Part shown: one piece after another, positions 25,973 through 34,656 of the stretch
Numbering within the stretch: the stretch's first letter is position 1
How the letters are laid out: each line of letters starts with the position of its first letter
Origin: Flammeovirga kamogawensis
Lineage (GTDB): Bacteria > Bacteroidota > Bacteroidia > Cytophagales > Flammeovirgaceae
Direction of reading: 5' to 3'
DNA length: 64,000 nt
NCBI RefSeq assembly: GCF_018736065.1
Contig: NZ_CP076128.1
Span: 1,116,001-1,180,000 of the forward strand
The notes under the pieces: generated by a model
Told to the model about the DNA's origin: nothing
Seen by the model: the letters and a program-made list of their open reading frames with translations, nothing else
The model's database searches: none
Program-made: the position numbers and the translations under genes

Positions 25973-26890
25973 ATGAAGCAATTCTTAGGTGTTGATATTG
26001 GCGGTACTAATGTAAAGTTTGGAGTTGTAGACTCTGATGGCAATATCATTAAAAAGAAAAAATACCCTACTAAAGAAGTTTCTGAAGGTGGTGATTTCTG
26101 TGGTAATTTTTCTAAACTACTCGCAAAAAGACTCGCTAAGTACCCAAATGTTGCTTCTGTTGGTATTGGTATACCAGGTACAATATCTGCCGATGGTCAA
26201 TCTACTTTAGATCTTCCAAATGTTCCTTCATTATCTAGACAGCCACTTGTTAAGATCTTAAAGAGAGATTTCCCTTCTTTACCAATAGCAATGGATAATG
26301 ATGCTAATGCAGCTGCACTTGGTGAACTTCATTTTGGATTAGATGTCGTGCCTAAAACATACATTTTCATAACACTTGGAACAGGTGTTGGCGGTGGATG
26401 CGTTATAAATGGTCGTGTTTTTAAAGGTGGTGATGGTAACGGTTTAGAAATTGGTCATATTATTTCTAGTACAGGCAAAACTATTGAACAAAACATTGGT
26501 AAAGCTGGTATAATAGAAATGGCAACTAAATATATAGATGAAGGGAAATTATCAACTTCACTTGTTAAGGGTGAATTTGATGCAAAAGCGGTTGCTACAG
26601 CTGCACACGAAGGAGATAAAGTTGCTTTACAAGTATTCCATGATATGGGAAAATATGTTGGTGAACTTATAGTTTCTTGTGTCAGAATCCTTGATATTAA
26701 ATCAATACTTATTGGAGGGGGTGTCTCTGAAACATTTGACTACTTAAAAGGCAATATGTATAATGTTATAAATAGCTTCTTACCTGAATATTATACTAAA
26801 GATCTAGATATTCAATTGGCAACTTTAGGAAATAATGCTGGTATTTTAGGAGCAGCATCAATTGGTATTGATCAGATAAGTTTAGATTAA
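25973..26890 (+). CDS. ROK-family sugar kinase lacking the canonical zinc cysteines
   Basis: A 305-aa ROK kinase, probably phosphorylating glucose or a related hexose. Present are the phosphate loop DIGGTNVKFG (8-17), the catalytic block MDNDANAAALGE (Asp110 as base) and TLGTGVGGG (134-142). The sugar-site GLEIGH is kept (His162), but the following CxCGxxGCxE zinc motif of most ROK proteins is replaced by GKTIEQNIGKAG. Loss of this motif is also known in polyphosphate glucokinases, so that activity is possible. Flanked by its own terminator. Confidence 0.88.
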   Translation: MKQFLGVDIGGTNVKFGVVDSDGNIIKKKKYPTKEVSEGGDFCGNFSKLLAKRLAKYPNVASVGIGIPGTISADGQSTLDLPNVPSLSRQPLVKILKRDFPSLPIAMDNDANAAALGELHFGLDVVPKTYIFITLGTGVGGGCVINGRVFKGGDGNGLEIGHIISSTGKTIEQNIGKAGIIEMATKYIDEGKLSTSLVKGEFDAKAVATAAHEGDKVALQVFHDMGKYVGELIVSCVRILDIKSILIGGGVSETFDYLKGNMYNVINSFLPEYYTKDLDIQLATLGNNAGILGAASIGIDQISLD

Positions 26891-26916
26891 CTTTGTATTG
26901 ATTAAGATATATAGCT

Positions 26917-26954
26917 AAAAGCATTGAACTTATTAAGGTTTAATGCTTTTTTTT
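26917..26954 (+). terminator. Terminator after the ROK kinase gene
   Basis: Arms AAAAGCATT (26917-26925) and AATGCTTTT (26942-26950), with further imperfect pairing inside, followed by a T-run to 26954. Confidence 0.8.
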
Positions 26955-26984
26955 GTATTTACAAGATTAATGAAATTATGCACT

Positions 26985-26992
26985 TATATTTG
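26985..26992 (+). promoter_or_regulatory. Predicted purN promoter, -7 box
   Basis: TATATTTG matches TAnnTTTG, 19 nt before the purN ATG, giving a very short leader. Confidence 0.5.
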
Positions 26993-27011
26993 CATAAACT
27001 AAACTAAGGAT

Positions 27012-27572
27012 ATGACAAAGATTGCAATTTTTGCTTCAGGCACAGGATCAAATGCTTTAAAAATTATTCAACATTTTTCAGATAAAAAAAATGTTGAGTT
27101 CGTTGTATTATCTAACAATAAAGATGCAGGTGTATTAGATAAAGCAAAAAGTTTGGGAGTTGAAGGCCATTATTTTCCAAAATCATCTTTTAATAATGGC
27201 ACTGTTTTAAATTTTTTAGCTAAAGAAAAAGTAGACTATGTTATTCTTGCTGGTTTCTTACTTTTAGTAGCAAAAGATATTCTTGATCATTTTTCTAATA
27301 AAGTAATCAATATCCACCCTGCCCTATTACCTAAATATGGAGGAAAAGGAATGTACGGAAGTAATGTACACAAAGCTGTAGTAGAAAATAAAGAAGCTAT
27401 TTCAGGTATTACTATCCATTATTGTAATAGTGAGTATGATGAAGGTCAATATATTTTACAAGCATCTACCTCAATTTTACCATCAGACACTCCGGAAGAA
27501 GTTGGTGCTAAAGTACTTAAGCTCGAACATTTCTATTTCCCAAGAGTTGTAGAACAGTTATTAGGAGAATAA
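27012..27572 (+). CDS. purN: Phosphoribosylglycinamide formyltransferase
   Basis: A 186-aa enzyme of purine synthesis that transfers formyl from 10-formyl-THF to GAR. The N-terminal phosphate-binding FASGTGSNALKII is present, and the catalytic triad maps to Asn100 and His102 in INIHPALLPKYGGKGMYG and Asp143 in NSEYDEGQ. Length is normal for the monofunctional bacterial enzyme. No other purine gene is adjacent; it is probably monocistronic, with its own promoter box just upstream. Confidence 0.96.
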   Translation: MTKIAIFASGTGSNALKIIQHFSDKKNVEFVVLSNNKDAGVLDKAKSLGVEGHYFPKSSFNNGTVLNFLAKEKVDYVILAGFLLLVAKDILDHFSNKVINIHPALLPKYGGKGMYGSNVHKAVVENKEAISGITIHYCNSEYDEGQYILQASTSILPSDTPEEVGAKVLKLEHFYFPRVVEQLLGE

Positions 27573-27661
27573 TTAGTTCTATTGATTTTTAAAAACTGTA
27601 ATCTTTACCTTAAATTAGAGGTAATTCACAGTATAGAATTATGATTTGAGATACTTAAATG

Positions 27662-27669
27662 TATTTTTG
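27662..27669 (+). promoter_or_regulatory. Predicted yebC promoter, -7 box
   Basis: TATTTTTG matches TAnnTTTG, 29 nt before the start codon at 27699. Confidence 0.5.
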
Positions 27670-27698
27670 CATATAAATAACAAAATTTACTAGAGAAA

Positions 27699-28409
27699 AT
27701 GGGAAGAGCATTTGAATTTAGAAAAGGAAGAAAAATGAAAAGATGGGCGCATATGGCTAAAGCTTTTACGCGCCTTGGAAAAGATATTGTAATTGCGATT
27801 AAAGAAGGCGGTTCTTCTGATCCTGATTCAAACTCTAGACTTCGTGCAGTTTTACAAAACTGTAAAGCGGAGAACATGCCGAAAGACAACATCGAGCGTG
27901 CAATAAAAAGAGCAACTGATAAAGATACTTCTAATTACGACGAAAGGTTGTTTGAAGGCTATGGCCCTCATGGTATCGCTGTTTTAGTAGAAACGGCAAC
28001 TGATAACAACAATAGAACTGTTGCTGCTGTTAGAAGTTATTTCACAAAAACTGGTGGTAGCTTAGGTACATCAGGTTCTGTAGAATTTATGTTTGATCAC
28101 AAATGTCATTTTAAAATTGCAAAAGGTGATCTTGATGTAGAAGAATTAGAGTTAGAATTAATAGACTTTGGTGCTGAAGAAGTATTTGAAGAAGAAGAGG
28201 ATATCATTATATATGGTGAATTCCAAAGCTTTGGATCTCTTCAAAAGGCATTAGAAGAGCAAAAAATTGAAATTATTAGCTCAGGTCTTGAAAGAATACC
28301 AACTGTAACTAAAAAACTTACTCCTGAAGAGGAAGAAGATGTTGATAAATTATTAGAAAAATTAGAAGAAGATGATGATGTGCAAAATGTATATCACTCT
28401 ATGGGATAA
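27699..28409 (+). CDS. yebC: YebC/TACO1-family protein
   Basis: A 236-aa protein of the YebC family, described both as a transcription regulator and as a factor easing ribosome stalling. The core ENMPKDNIERAIKRATDKD and YGPHGIAVLVETATDNNNRT is well conserved. The N-terminus (MGRAFEFRKGRKMKRWAHMA) is the Bacteroidota variant rather than the MAGHSKW of proteobacteria. The C-terminus is strongly acidic (EEEEDVDKLLEKLEEDDD). Monocistronic between its own promoter box and terminator. Confidence 0.94.
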   Translation: MGRAFEFRKGRKMKRWAHMAKAFTRLGKDIVIAIKEGGSSDPDSNSRLRAVLQNCKAENMPKDNIERAIKRATDKDTSNYDERLFEGYGPHGIAVLVETATDNNNRTVAAVRSYFTKTGGSLGTSGSVEFMFDHKCHFKIAKGDLDVEELELELIDFGAEEVFEEEEDIIIYGEFQSFGSLQKALEEQKIEIISSGLERIPTVTKKLTPEEEEDVDKLLEKLEEDDDVQNVYHSMG

Positions 28410-28432
28410 TTAATTCTATAATATACTTTTCT

Positions 28433-28474
28433 AAAGGTCTCTTATTATTAATCTAATAAGGGACCTTTTTTTTT
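28433..28474 (+). terminator. Terminator after yebC
   Basis: 15-bp stem (28433-28447/28454-28468) with one wobble, loop of 6 nt and a T-run to 28474. Confidence 0.9.
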
Positions 28475-28571
28475 ATAAAAATACAAGCTATTAACACTGT
28501 ACACCTTTGATAATAAGTTAGTAATCACTAATTTCTATTATATTAATTTTAAACCTATTACTTAACGTATT

Positions 28572-29189
28572 ATGAAATTACTTTGGAAAGTATCCTTACT
28601 TATTGGACTAACTGTCTTATGTTTCTCATGTAAAGATGATGATGATGACCCTTCTTTAAAAGATGCTAATCCTATTTATTTTGCCTCTGATGGAGAGGTT
28701 GAAATTGATGATGTAGGAGATGTCTACCTACAACTCAGTTTTGATCATTCTGCTAAAACTGTACGCATTGTTGCAAGAACTGCAGAAACCGGATCAGCAC
28801 CTAATATAATCCCTGCTCTAGTACTTGATATCACACAAAATATTACAACTGTATCTAAAAGTGATGATTATAAATACACTATAAATGTAGATAAAGGTGC
28901 TACTTATACTACAAGTTTTAAAGTTGCTACAGGTTGTATACCATCTACAATTGATCCTGGATTTAGTGCAGGACAAGCACCCGCTTCTTTTGTGATCGAA
29001 GACTTTGTAGAATGGGATAATTCACAAGGTAAATACTACATGGATGCAAGTAAAGTTATAGACTTGCTCCAAGGTATTGATCCAAATTATGGAAATGGTG
29101 GAGATCCTGGATTTAGCAACACTCCTAAATTCTGGCAATCAACTGGTTCTATTAAAGGTTGCGAAGAAATGCCTACAACGTTTAATTAA
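28572..29189 (+). CDS. Hypothetical lipoprotein
   Basis: A 205-aa SPII lipoprotein, lipobox CFSC (Cys18), immediately followed by KDDDDDP, an acidic stretch resembling the lipoprotein export signal for the cell surface known in Bacteroidota. The rest is beta-rich and has two cysteines near 119 and 199 that could form a disulfide. I recognise no domain. Single-gene unit between terminators. Confidence 0.8.
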   Translation: MKLLWKVSLLIGLTVLCFSCKDDDDDPSLKDANPIYFASDGEVEIDDVGDVYLQLSFDHSAKTVRIVARTAETGSAPNIIPALVLDITQNITTVSKSDDYKYTINVDKGATYTTSFKVATGCIPSTIDPGFSAGQAPASFVIEDFVEWDNSQGKYYMDASKVIDLLQGIDPNYGNGGDPGFSNTPKFWQSTGSIKGCEEMPTTFN

Positions 29190-29204
29190 AATAGAATTAA
29201 GCAT

Positions 29205-29243
29205 AAAAAAACACCCACTTGTAAAAAGGTGGGTGTTTTTTTT
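29205..29243. terminator. Bidirectional terminator between the lipoprotein gene and trxA
   Basis: Stem ACACCCAC/GTGGGTGT (29211-29218/29229-29236) flanked by an A-run and a T-run, serving both convergent genes. Confidence 0.88.
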
Positions 29244-29259
29244 GTGATGTTACAGTTTT

Positions 29260-29580
29260 CTATAACTGAGCAGAAACTTTTGCTTCTAACTCATTTTTAG
29301 CAACTGCTCCAATAATTTTGTCAACTGCTTCTCCGTTTTTGAATACCAACATTGTTGGGATAGAACGGATACCAAATTTTGCTGCAGATTGAGGGTTTGC
29401 ATCAACATCTAATTTACCGATTACAGCATCTGTTAATTCAACTGCTAATTCATCGATAACTGGTGCCATCATAAGACAAGGTCCACACCAAGTCGCCCAA
29501 AAATCTACTAATACTGGTTTATCTGATTTTAATACTACTTCTTCGAAGTTAGCATCTGTGATTTCTACTGCTTTTCCCAT
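29260..29580 (-). CDS. trxA: Thioredoxin
   Basis: A 106-aa classical thioredoxin: DFWATWCGPC places the redox pair at Cys32 and Cys35, and the cis-Pro motif is IRSIPTM. No signal peptide, so it is cytoplasmic and reduced by thioredoxin reductase. A minus-strand TACATTTG promoter box lies about 90 nt upstream, making it independent of the nitroreductase gene behind it. Confidence 0.97.
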   Translation of the reverse strand: MGKAVEITDANFEEVVLKSDKPVLVDFWATWCGPCLMMAPVIDELAVELTDAVIGKLDVDANPQSAAKFGIRSIPTMLVFKNGEAVDKIIGAVAKNELEAKVSAQL

Positions 29581-29667
29581 AGTAATTTAATTAATCGAGT
29601 TCATATGAACAAATTATCATACTTTCAGTTATAACAGGTATAACGAAGGTAATTTTATTTGGTTGCA

Positions 29668-29675
29668 CAAATGTA
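29668..29675 (-). promoter_or_regulatory. Predicted trxA promoter, -7 box
   Basis: Minus-strand TACATTTG matches TAnnTTTG; the start codon lies about 88 nt downstream. Confidence 0.5.
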
Positions 29676-29683
29676 GTAAAATT

Positions 29684-30262
29684 TCAATCATTCACCCAAG
29701 TTACTTTATCAGTAATGACTCCCCTTTTCCCATCTTTTTTTGTAGTTACCACTTTACCAATATAAAAGAGTCCTAAAAGTTGATCTTCTTCTCTCAAACC
29801 AAAGAATTCTTTTGCCTCTTTAAACTTTACCATTCCTCCAGTACTCCAATAGGCTCCATATCCCATTTCAGTAACAGTTAGTGCCATATTTTGAACAGCA
29901 CAAGCTACAGCTTCTACTTCTTCAATTACAGGTATCTTTTTATTGTTACCTCTCTGCATAATTATAGCAATAACATGAGAGGACTGTAAAGGCAATCTTT
30001 TAAGTTTTTCATATCTTTTCTCATCAAACTCCGAAGCATTTGTGTTTTCTTTATAAATTTCACCTTGAGCTTCTGATAAAGATTCTAATCCATTCCCCGC
30101 AAAAACAAAAAATCGCCACGGTTCTGTCATTCCATGATTAGGTGCCCAATTTGCATTTTCTAATATTACCTCTATATCTTTTTTAGGTATTTCTCCTTCA
30201 ATAAATTCATGCGGATAAAATGATCTTCTACCTTTTATTATTGCTGAAATTTCACTTGCCAT
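29684..30262 (-). CDS. Nitroreductase-family FMN oxidoreductase
   Basis: A 192-aa nitroreductase-fold flavoprotein. It begins with the FMN-phosphate motif IIKGRRSFYP, then ENANWAPNHGMTEPWRFFVF, and has AVQNMALTVTEMGYGAYWSTG in the second FMN region. It resembles the YdjA/TdsD-type short nitroreductases that reduce quinones or nitro compounds with NAD(P)H. The natural substrate is unknown. It precedes trxA on the same strand but with a 103-nt gap holding a promoter box. Confidence 0.9.
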   Translation of the reverse strand: MASEISAIIKGRRSFYPHEFIEGEIPKKDIEVILENANWAPNHGMTEPWRFFVFAGNGLESLSEAQGEIYKENTNASEFDEKRYEKLKRLPLQSSHVIAIIMQRGNNKKIPVIEEVEAVACAVQNMALTVTEMGYGAYWSTGGMVKFKEAKEFFGLREEDQLLGLFYIGKVVTTKKDGKRGVITDKVTWVND

Positions 30263-30357
30263 AATACTCCTCTTATTATTAATAATTATTTACCTAAAAT
30301 AACTTATAAATTTTCATTTTTAATCACAAAAAACTAAGAAATATGAAATCATCATAT

Positions 30358-30365
30358 TACTTTTG
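30358..30365 (+). promoter_or_regulatory. Predicted promoter -7 box for proline dehydrogenase
   Basis: TACTTTTG matches TAnnTTTG; it would give a ~140-nt leader. Confidence 0.4.
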
Positions 30366-30512
30366 TGTCTATTATACACATAATATAATCATACTTACAA
30401 AAAGGGAGTTCTTTACACTGTTTTCCCTAACAAACACACACTTTTCAATTTGATAGAAATATAATTATCAAATATACTAATCATATTATGAACGCAATTA
30501 AAACGTAAAACT

Positions 30513-31697
30513 ATGGTGGACACATCTACAGTAAATTTCGAAAACACACAGACGGCTTTTGCATGGAGAAATAATGCAGAACTGAAACAAACTTATGCAT
30601 TATTTACGATGATGCATTCTCCAGGTCTTGTAAAATTTGGTACTTCTCTTTTAAATATGGCTTTTACACTTAGGTTACCTATTAAAACCATAGTGAAAAT
30701 GACTTTATTTAAACAATTCTGTGGCGGAGAAACTATAGAAGATAGCTCGGAAACTATTGACAAATTAGGAAGCTATCATATTGGTTCAATTTTAGATTAT
30801 TCTGTAGAAGGTGCACAAAATGATAAGAGCTTTGATAAAACAGAGGCTGAAATCATTAAAACAATCAAAAAATCTGCTCAAGATGATAATGTACCTTTTT
30901 CAGTTTTTAAATTAACTGGTATTGCTGCTGTTGATTTACTTGAAAAAGTTCATGCTGGTGAAATCCTTAGTGGAGAAGATGAGCTACAGTGGAATAAGGT
31001 TGTTAGTAGAGTAAAAAACCTCTGTAAAACAGCTTACGATCATAATGTGAGAATTTTTATTGATGCAGAGGAAACTTGGCTACAAGACCCTGTTGATCAG
31101 TTAGTTTACGATATGATGCGACTGTATAATAAAGAAACAGCAATAGTTTACAATACATATCAGATGTATTTAAAAAGTAAACTTGAACAATTGAAAAGTG
31201 ATTTTGAAAAAGCTCAAGAAGAAGGTTTTATATTAGGTGTAAAACTAGTTAGAGGTGCATACATGGAAAAAGAAGGGGAAAGAGCACAAAAAATGAACTA
31301 TCCGAACCCTATCCAAGATACTAAAGAGGCTACTGATAAAGATTATAATGCTGCAATTGCTTTTATAATGGAAAATAATAGTGGCTTTGCTTTATGTGCT
31401 GGTTCACATAATGAAAAAAGTAATCATTTGCTCGTTGAGTTAATGAATAAATATGGAATTGCAGATAATAATGTAAATTTCTTCTTTGCCCAGCTTTTTG
31501 GAATGAGTGATCACATTTCATTTAACTTATCAAAAGCTGGTTACAATGTTGCTAAATACCTTCCTTACGGTCCTGTTAAAGAAGCTTTACCTTACTTATT
31601 TAGGAGAGCAGAAGAAAATACTTCTGTAGCAGGTCAAGCAAGTAGAGAATTAACTCTTGTATCAACTGAGATTAAAAGACGTAGTTCTGAAAAATAA
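30513..31697 (+). CDS. Proline dehydrogenase
   Basis: A 394-aa monofunctional FAD-dependent proline dehydrogenase (PRODH), oxidising proline to pyrroline-5-carboxylate with electrons going to the quinone pool. Barrel motifs KLTGIAAVDLLEKV, IFIDAEETWLQDPVD, LGVKLVRGAYMEKE and the substrate-site YLPYGPVKEALPYLFRRAEEN near the C-terminus are clear. No P5C dehydrogenase is adjacent. It is a single-gene unit with a strong terminator. Confidence 0.93.
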   Translation: MVDTSTVNFENTQTAFAWRNNAELKQTYALFTMMHSPGLVKFGTSLLNMAFTLRLPIKTIVKMTLFKQFCGGETIEDSSETIDKLGSYHIGSILDYSVEGAQNDKSFDKTEAEIIKTIKKSAQDDNVPFSVFKLTGIAAVDLLEKVHAGEILSGEDELQWNKVVSRVKNLCKTAYDHNVRIFIDAEETWLQDPVDQLVYDMMRLYNKETAIVYNTYQMYLKSKLEQLKSDFEKAQEEGFILGVKLVRGAYMEKEGERAQKMNYPNPIQDTKEATDKDYNAAIAFIMENNSGFALCAGSHNEKSNHLLVELMNKYGIADNNVNFFFAQLFGMSDHISFNLSKAGYNVAKYLPYGPVKEALPYLFRRAEENTSVAGQASRELTLVSTEIKRRSSEK

Positions 31698-31718
31698 ATA
31701 ATGATTTTCATCATTTAA

Positions 31719-31763
31719 AAACCTCTTTTATATGTAATTAATACATTATAAAAGAGGTTTTTT
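31719..31763 (+). terminator. Terminator after proline dehydrogenase
   Basis: 14-bp perfect stem (31719-31732/31747-31760) with a T-run to 31763. Confidence 0.9.
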
Positions 31764-31863
31764 CATATTTGATATTTCAAAATTTAGATTTTTGATAAAA
31801 AAACATAAATTGCGCTACAACTTTAATCGTGTATAAACATTCCGCTAATAATTAACAAAATAG

Positions 31864-32022
31864 ATGAAAGCAAAATTACTTTTCTTTTTTATAGGGTTAT
31901 TTTTTTGTGTTGGAGCCCATCACTTCATGTCAGCGAAGAATAAAGTGAATAAAAACAACGAATCTAAACTTGGAGCAATCCAATTACATAATGCAATTGA
32001 CACTTTAACTATTACAAAATAG
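31864..32022 (+). CDS. Small 52-aa membrane or secreted protein of unknown function
   Basis: An ATG-TAG frame of 52 codons read from the gap after proline dehydrogenase. It starts MKAKLLFFFIGLFFCVGAHHF, a textbook signal peptide or signal anchor, followed by about 30 polar residues ending IDTLTITK. A terminator precedes it, so it needs its own promoter. Its stop codon abuts, with no spacing, the stop of the opposite-strand permease gene. The signal-like N-terminus makes a chance ORF less likely. Function unknown. Confidence 0.6.
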   Translation: MKAKLLFFFIGLFFCVGAHHFMSAKNKVNKNNESKLGAIQLHNAIDTLTITK

Positions 32023-34548
32023 TTATTCTTCTTTTAATACAGTAATAGCTGGTACTTTAGAGAGTGACCTCATAAAGAGCACACCAATACTTACTGTCAT
32101 TCCTATTATTATTATAGATAGTACAAAACTCTCCTTAATAGCAATAAAGAAAGGGATGTCAAATACAAAATAAGCAAGTGCCCAAGAACCTAACCACCCT
32201 AAAAGTAAACCGGTAAGGGTTGATAGTGTACCAATAGAAAAATATTCTATGAAGGTGATTCTTACTAGATGTTTTCTTTTAGCACCTAATGCTCTTAAAA
32301 CTCCAGCTTCTTTTTTACGCTGAAATTTACCTATAGACATTGAGCTCCATAAAACTAAGAAGCCTGTAAAAATACATATTCCACCAAGCCATTTAAAAAC
32401 AAAAGATACTTGGTCTAGAATATCATTTAGAGATTCAAAGATTAGACCTAAATCAATGCTTGATACATTCGGATATTTAGCCACAACTTTACTCTGTATA
32501 CTTGCTATGTTATCTTTACCTCTTACTTTAATAGCCAGTACATGAAAACTTGGTGCAGCCTCTAAAACACCTGCAGGAAATAGAACAACAAAATTAGCCT
32601 CCATTCTTGCAAAATCTACAGCTCTTACATGAGTAATTTTTGTTGTTAAATTAAAACCCTGAACATTAAAAATTACTGTATCACCAAAAGCTAACCCTGA
32701 TGATTTAAGATAATTATCTGAAACTGATATTGGTATCATTTCATTTATAGATGAATTTCCTTGCCATTCACCCTCAATAGTTTTTTCATTCTCCTTTAAA
32801 GAAGATCTATAAGTCACTCTATATTCCCTATCAAATACATATCTTTTTAATTGTATTGTAGAGTCTAGCATTGCTTGTTTTTTAGTCTTCCCATTTACAG
32901 TTTTTAAAGACATCGTTACGATAGGAGCATTTTGTTCTATCTGTATATTTTCTTTTTCTAATAAATTCTTTAAAGATGAAACTTGTGATTTTTGCACATC
33001 ATATAATACCAAATTTGCATCACCCTCTCCTCCAACATCGGTTACTTTTTCAATTAGAATTGATCTGATAGATACCAAACAAATAATAAGAAAAACTCCC
33101 AATCCAATAGTAACTCCTAAAAGTAAAGTTTGATTATTAGGTCTAAATAACTGAGATACACCATACTTTAAACTAAAGCTATACCCAGATAAATCTATCG
33201 TTTTAACTACTTTTATTAATAACAAAGCAAGTAGAGTCAAGACAATTATTACACAAAAGATTGATAGAAAGAAAAATAACGATTTTTTAAAATCTCCTAA
33301 GAGCCAATAAGAAAATAAAATAACAAAAAGGCTAACTGAAATAATTAAAAGTGCTTTAATTAATTTATTTGACTTAATATCTAAAGATGAGATTGACCTT
33401 AGTACATATATTGGAGATACACCCAAAACTTGTAGTAAGGGATACCATCCAAATAAAACTGAAACAAATAGACTTAGGAAAATTCCAAAAACAATTGCCG
33501 TTACAGAAAAATTATTACTTATAGAAACCATCAACAAGTCGGAAAATAAAAGAGGAAAGACCAGTTGTGCAAAAGCTCCTATAAATGCTCCAATTACTCC
33601 ACCAACCAAACCTAGAAATAACACTTGTAAAAAATAAATTAAAAATGTCTCATTAGTTGTTGCTCCTAAACACCTATAAATTGCTACAGATTTTAGTTTC
33701 CCTTTTATATAAATAAAAATCCCACTACTTACACCAATACACCCTAACAGAAGAGAGATAAAAGTGATTAATTTTAAGAAAGCATCAATATCATTAAAAA
33801 AGCGACCTATTCTTGCTGTGTTATTTTCAATTGTTGCTACCCTTATCCCTTTTTCATCAATTATTTCTTGATTTTTATCTACTAAATTCTGAACATTAAG
33901 TGTGTCATTAAAAGCGTAAAAATATCTATAATTCACTCTACTCCCTTTTTGTATAAGTTTTGTGTCTTCTAAATATTTGAACGGAAAATAAACTATAGGT
34001 ACAGTAGCAGCCATTACAGCACTCTGCCCAATTCCTTTTTTAATTGTTCCTGCTATCTCAAAATTAGCAGCTCCAAATCTCAAGCTATCTCCAATTGCTG
34101 CTTCTAACTGATAGAGCACCACACTATCTACAAATACTACTTTTTCTTGATTTTTCCATTTAGACCAAGAAGGTTTAGGATACACCTCTAACTGCCCATA
34201 ATAAGGAAAACCCAATTCAAGAGCTCGTAAGTCTACTAATCTACTTTTTTCTGTAGATTTTGAAAAAGCCATTGATGCAAAATTAAATTGTTTTACTAAC
34301 TTAGATTGCTGATGTGAAAAAAGATTAAGAACACTATCTTGAAGTTCATGCGATGACCGTAACTCTAAATCAGCTCCCAAAAGTTCTTTAGCCTGTTTAT
34401 TTAGATCTTGATTTACATTTTCAGAAAATGTAGTCATAGCTACTAAACTAGCTACACCTACTACGATCGAAAGTATAAAGGGGATAATTTTGCTGATACT
34501 TTTTTTTAAGTCTCTAACAGAATGCTTTAAAATAAATTGAAATCTCAC
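32023..34548 (-). CDS. FtsX/MacB-like ABC transporter permease (YbbP type)
   Basis: An 841-aa fused permease. An N-terminal helix (~20-40) and a periplasmic MacB_PCD-like domain (40-250) lead to an FtsX helix bundle (~255-390). A central helix pair, a second periplasmic domain (~500-710, containing GDTVIFNVQGF) and a C-terminal FtsX bundle (~720-835) follow. This double-FtsX layout matches YbbP-type permeases, which pair with a LolD-like ATPase (YbbA) and often an esterase. Neither ATPase nor other partner lies next to it here. Role: probably lipoprotein, lipid or effector release at the inner membrane; uncertain. Confidence 0.85.
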   Translation of the reverse strand: MRFQFILKHSVRDLKKSISKIIPFILSIVVGVASLVAMTTFSENVNQDLNKQAKELLGADLELRSSHELQDSVLNLFSHQQSKLVKQFNFASMAFSKSTEKSRLVDLRALELGFPYYGQLEVYPKPSWSKWKNQEKVVFVDSVVLYQLEAAIGDSLRFGAANFEIAGTIKKGIGQSAVMAATVPIVYFPFKYLEDTKLIQKGSRVNYRYFYAFNDTLNVQNLVDKNQEIIDEKGIRVATIENNTARIGRFFNDIDAFLKLITFISLLLGCIGVSSGIFIYIKGKLKSVAIYRCLGATTNETFLIYFLQVLFLGLVGGVIGAFIGAFAQLVFPLLFSDLLMVSISNNFSVTAIVFGIFLSLFVSVLFGWYPLLQVLGVSPIYVLRSISSLDIKSNKLIKALLIISVSLFVILFSYWLLGDFKKSLFFFLSIFCVIIVLTLLALLLIKVVKTIDLSGYSFSLKYGVSQLFRPNNQTLLLGVTIGLGVFLIICLVSIRSILIEKVTDVGGEGDANLVLYDVQKSQVSSLKNLLEKENIQIEQNAPIVTMSLKTVNGKTKKQAMLDSTIQLKRYVFDREYRVTYRSSLKENEKTIEGEWQGNSSINEMIPISVSDNYLKSSGLAFGDTVIFNVQGFNLTTKITHVRAVDFARMEANFVVLFPAGVLEAAPSFHVLAIKVRGKDNIASIQSKVVAKYPNVSSIDLGLIFESLNDILDQVSFVFKWLGGICIFTGFLVLWSSMSIGKFQRKKEAGVLRALGAKRKHLVRITFIEYFSIGTLSTLTGLLLGWLGSWALAYFVFDIPFFIAIKESFVLSIIIIGMTVSIGVLFMRSLSKVPAITVLKEE

Positions 34549-34566
34549 AGTTTTTATATAATGAAT

Positions 34567-34623
34567 ATCAATAATTGAATTACTTAAACCTTAAAACCCG
34601 TTTAACATCAAACAATTATTGAT
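34567..34623. repeat. 11-bp inverted repeat between divergent genes
   Basis: ATCAATAATTG (34567-34577) and its exact reverse complement (34613-34623) lie 35 nt apart between the permease and the CLC gene. Possible operator; could be chance in AT-rich DNA. Confidence 0.35.
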
Positions 34624-34656
34624 CTTTTGACAAAATAAAATTTATAAAATAAATAT

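Noticed and set aside
34549-34656. Fluoride riboswitch upstream of the CLC gene
   Set aside because: The compact pseudoknot with its conserved GC-rich segments is not present; only an AT-rich inverted repeat is found.
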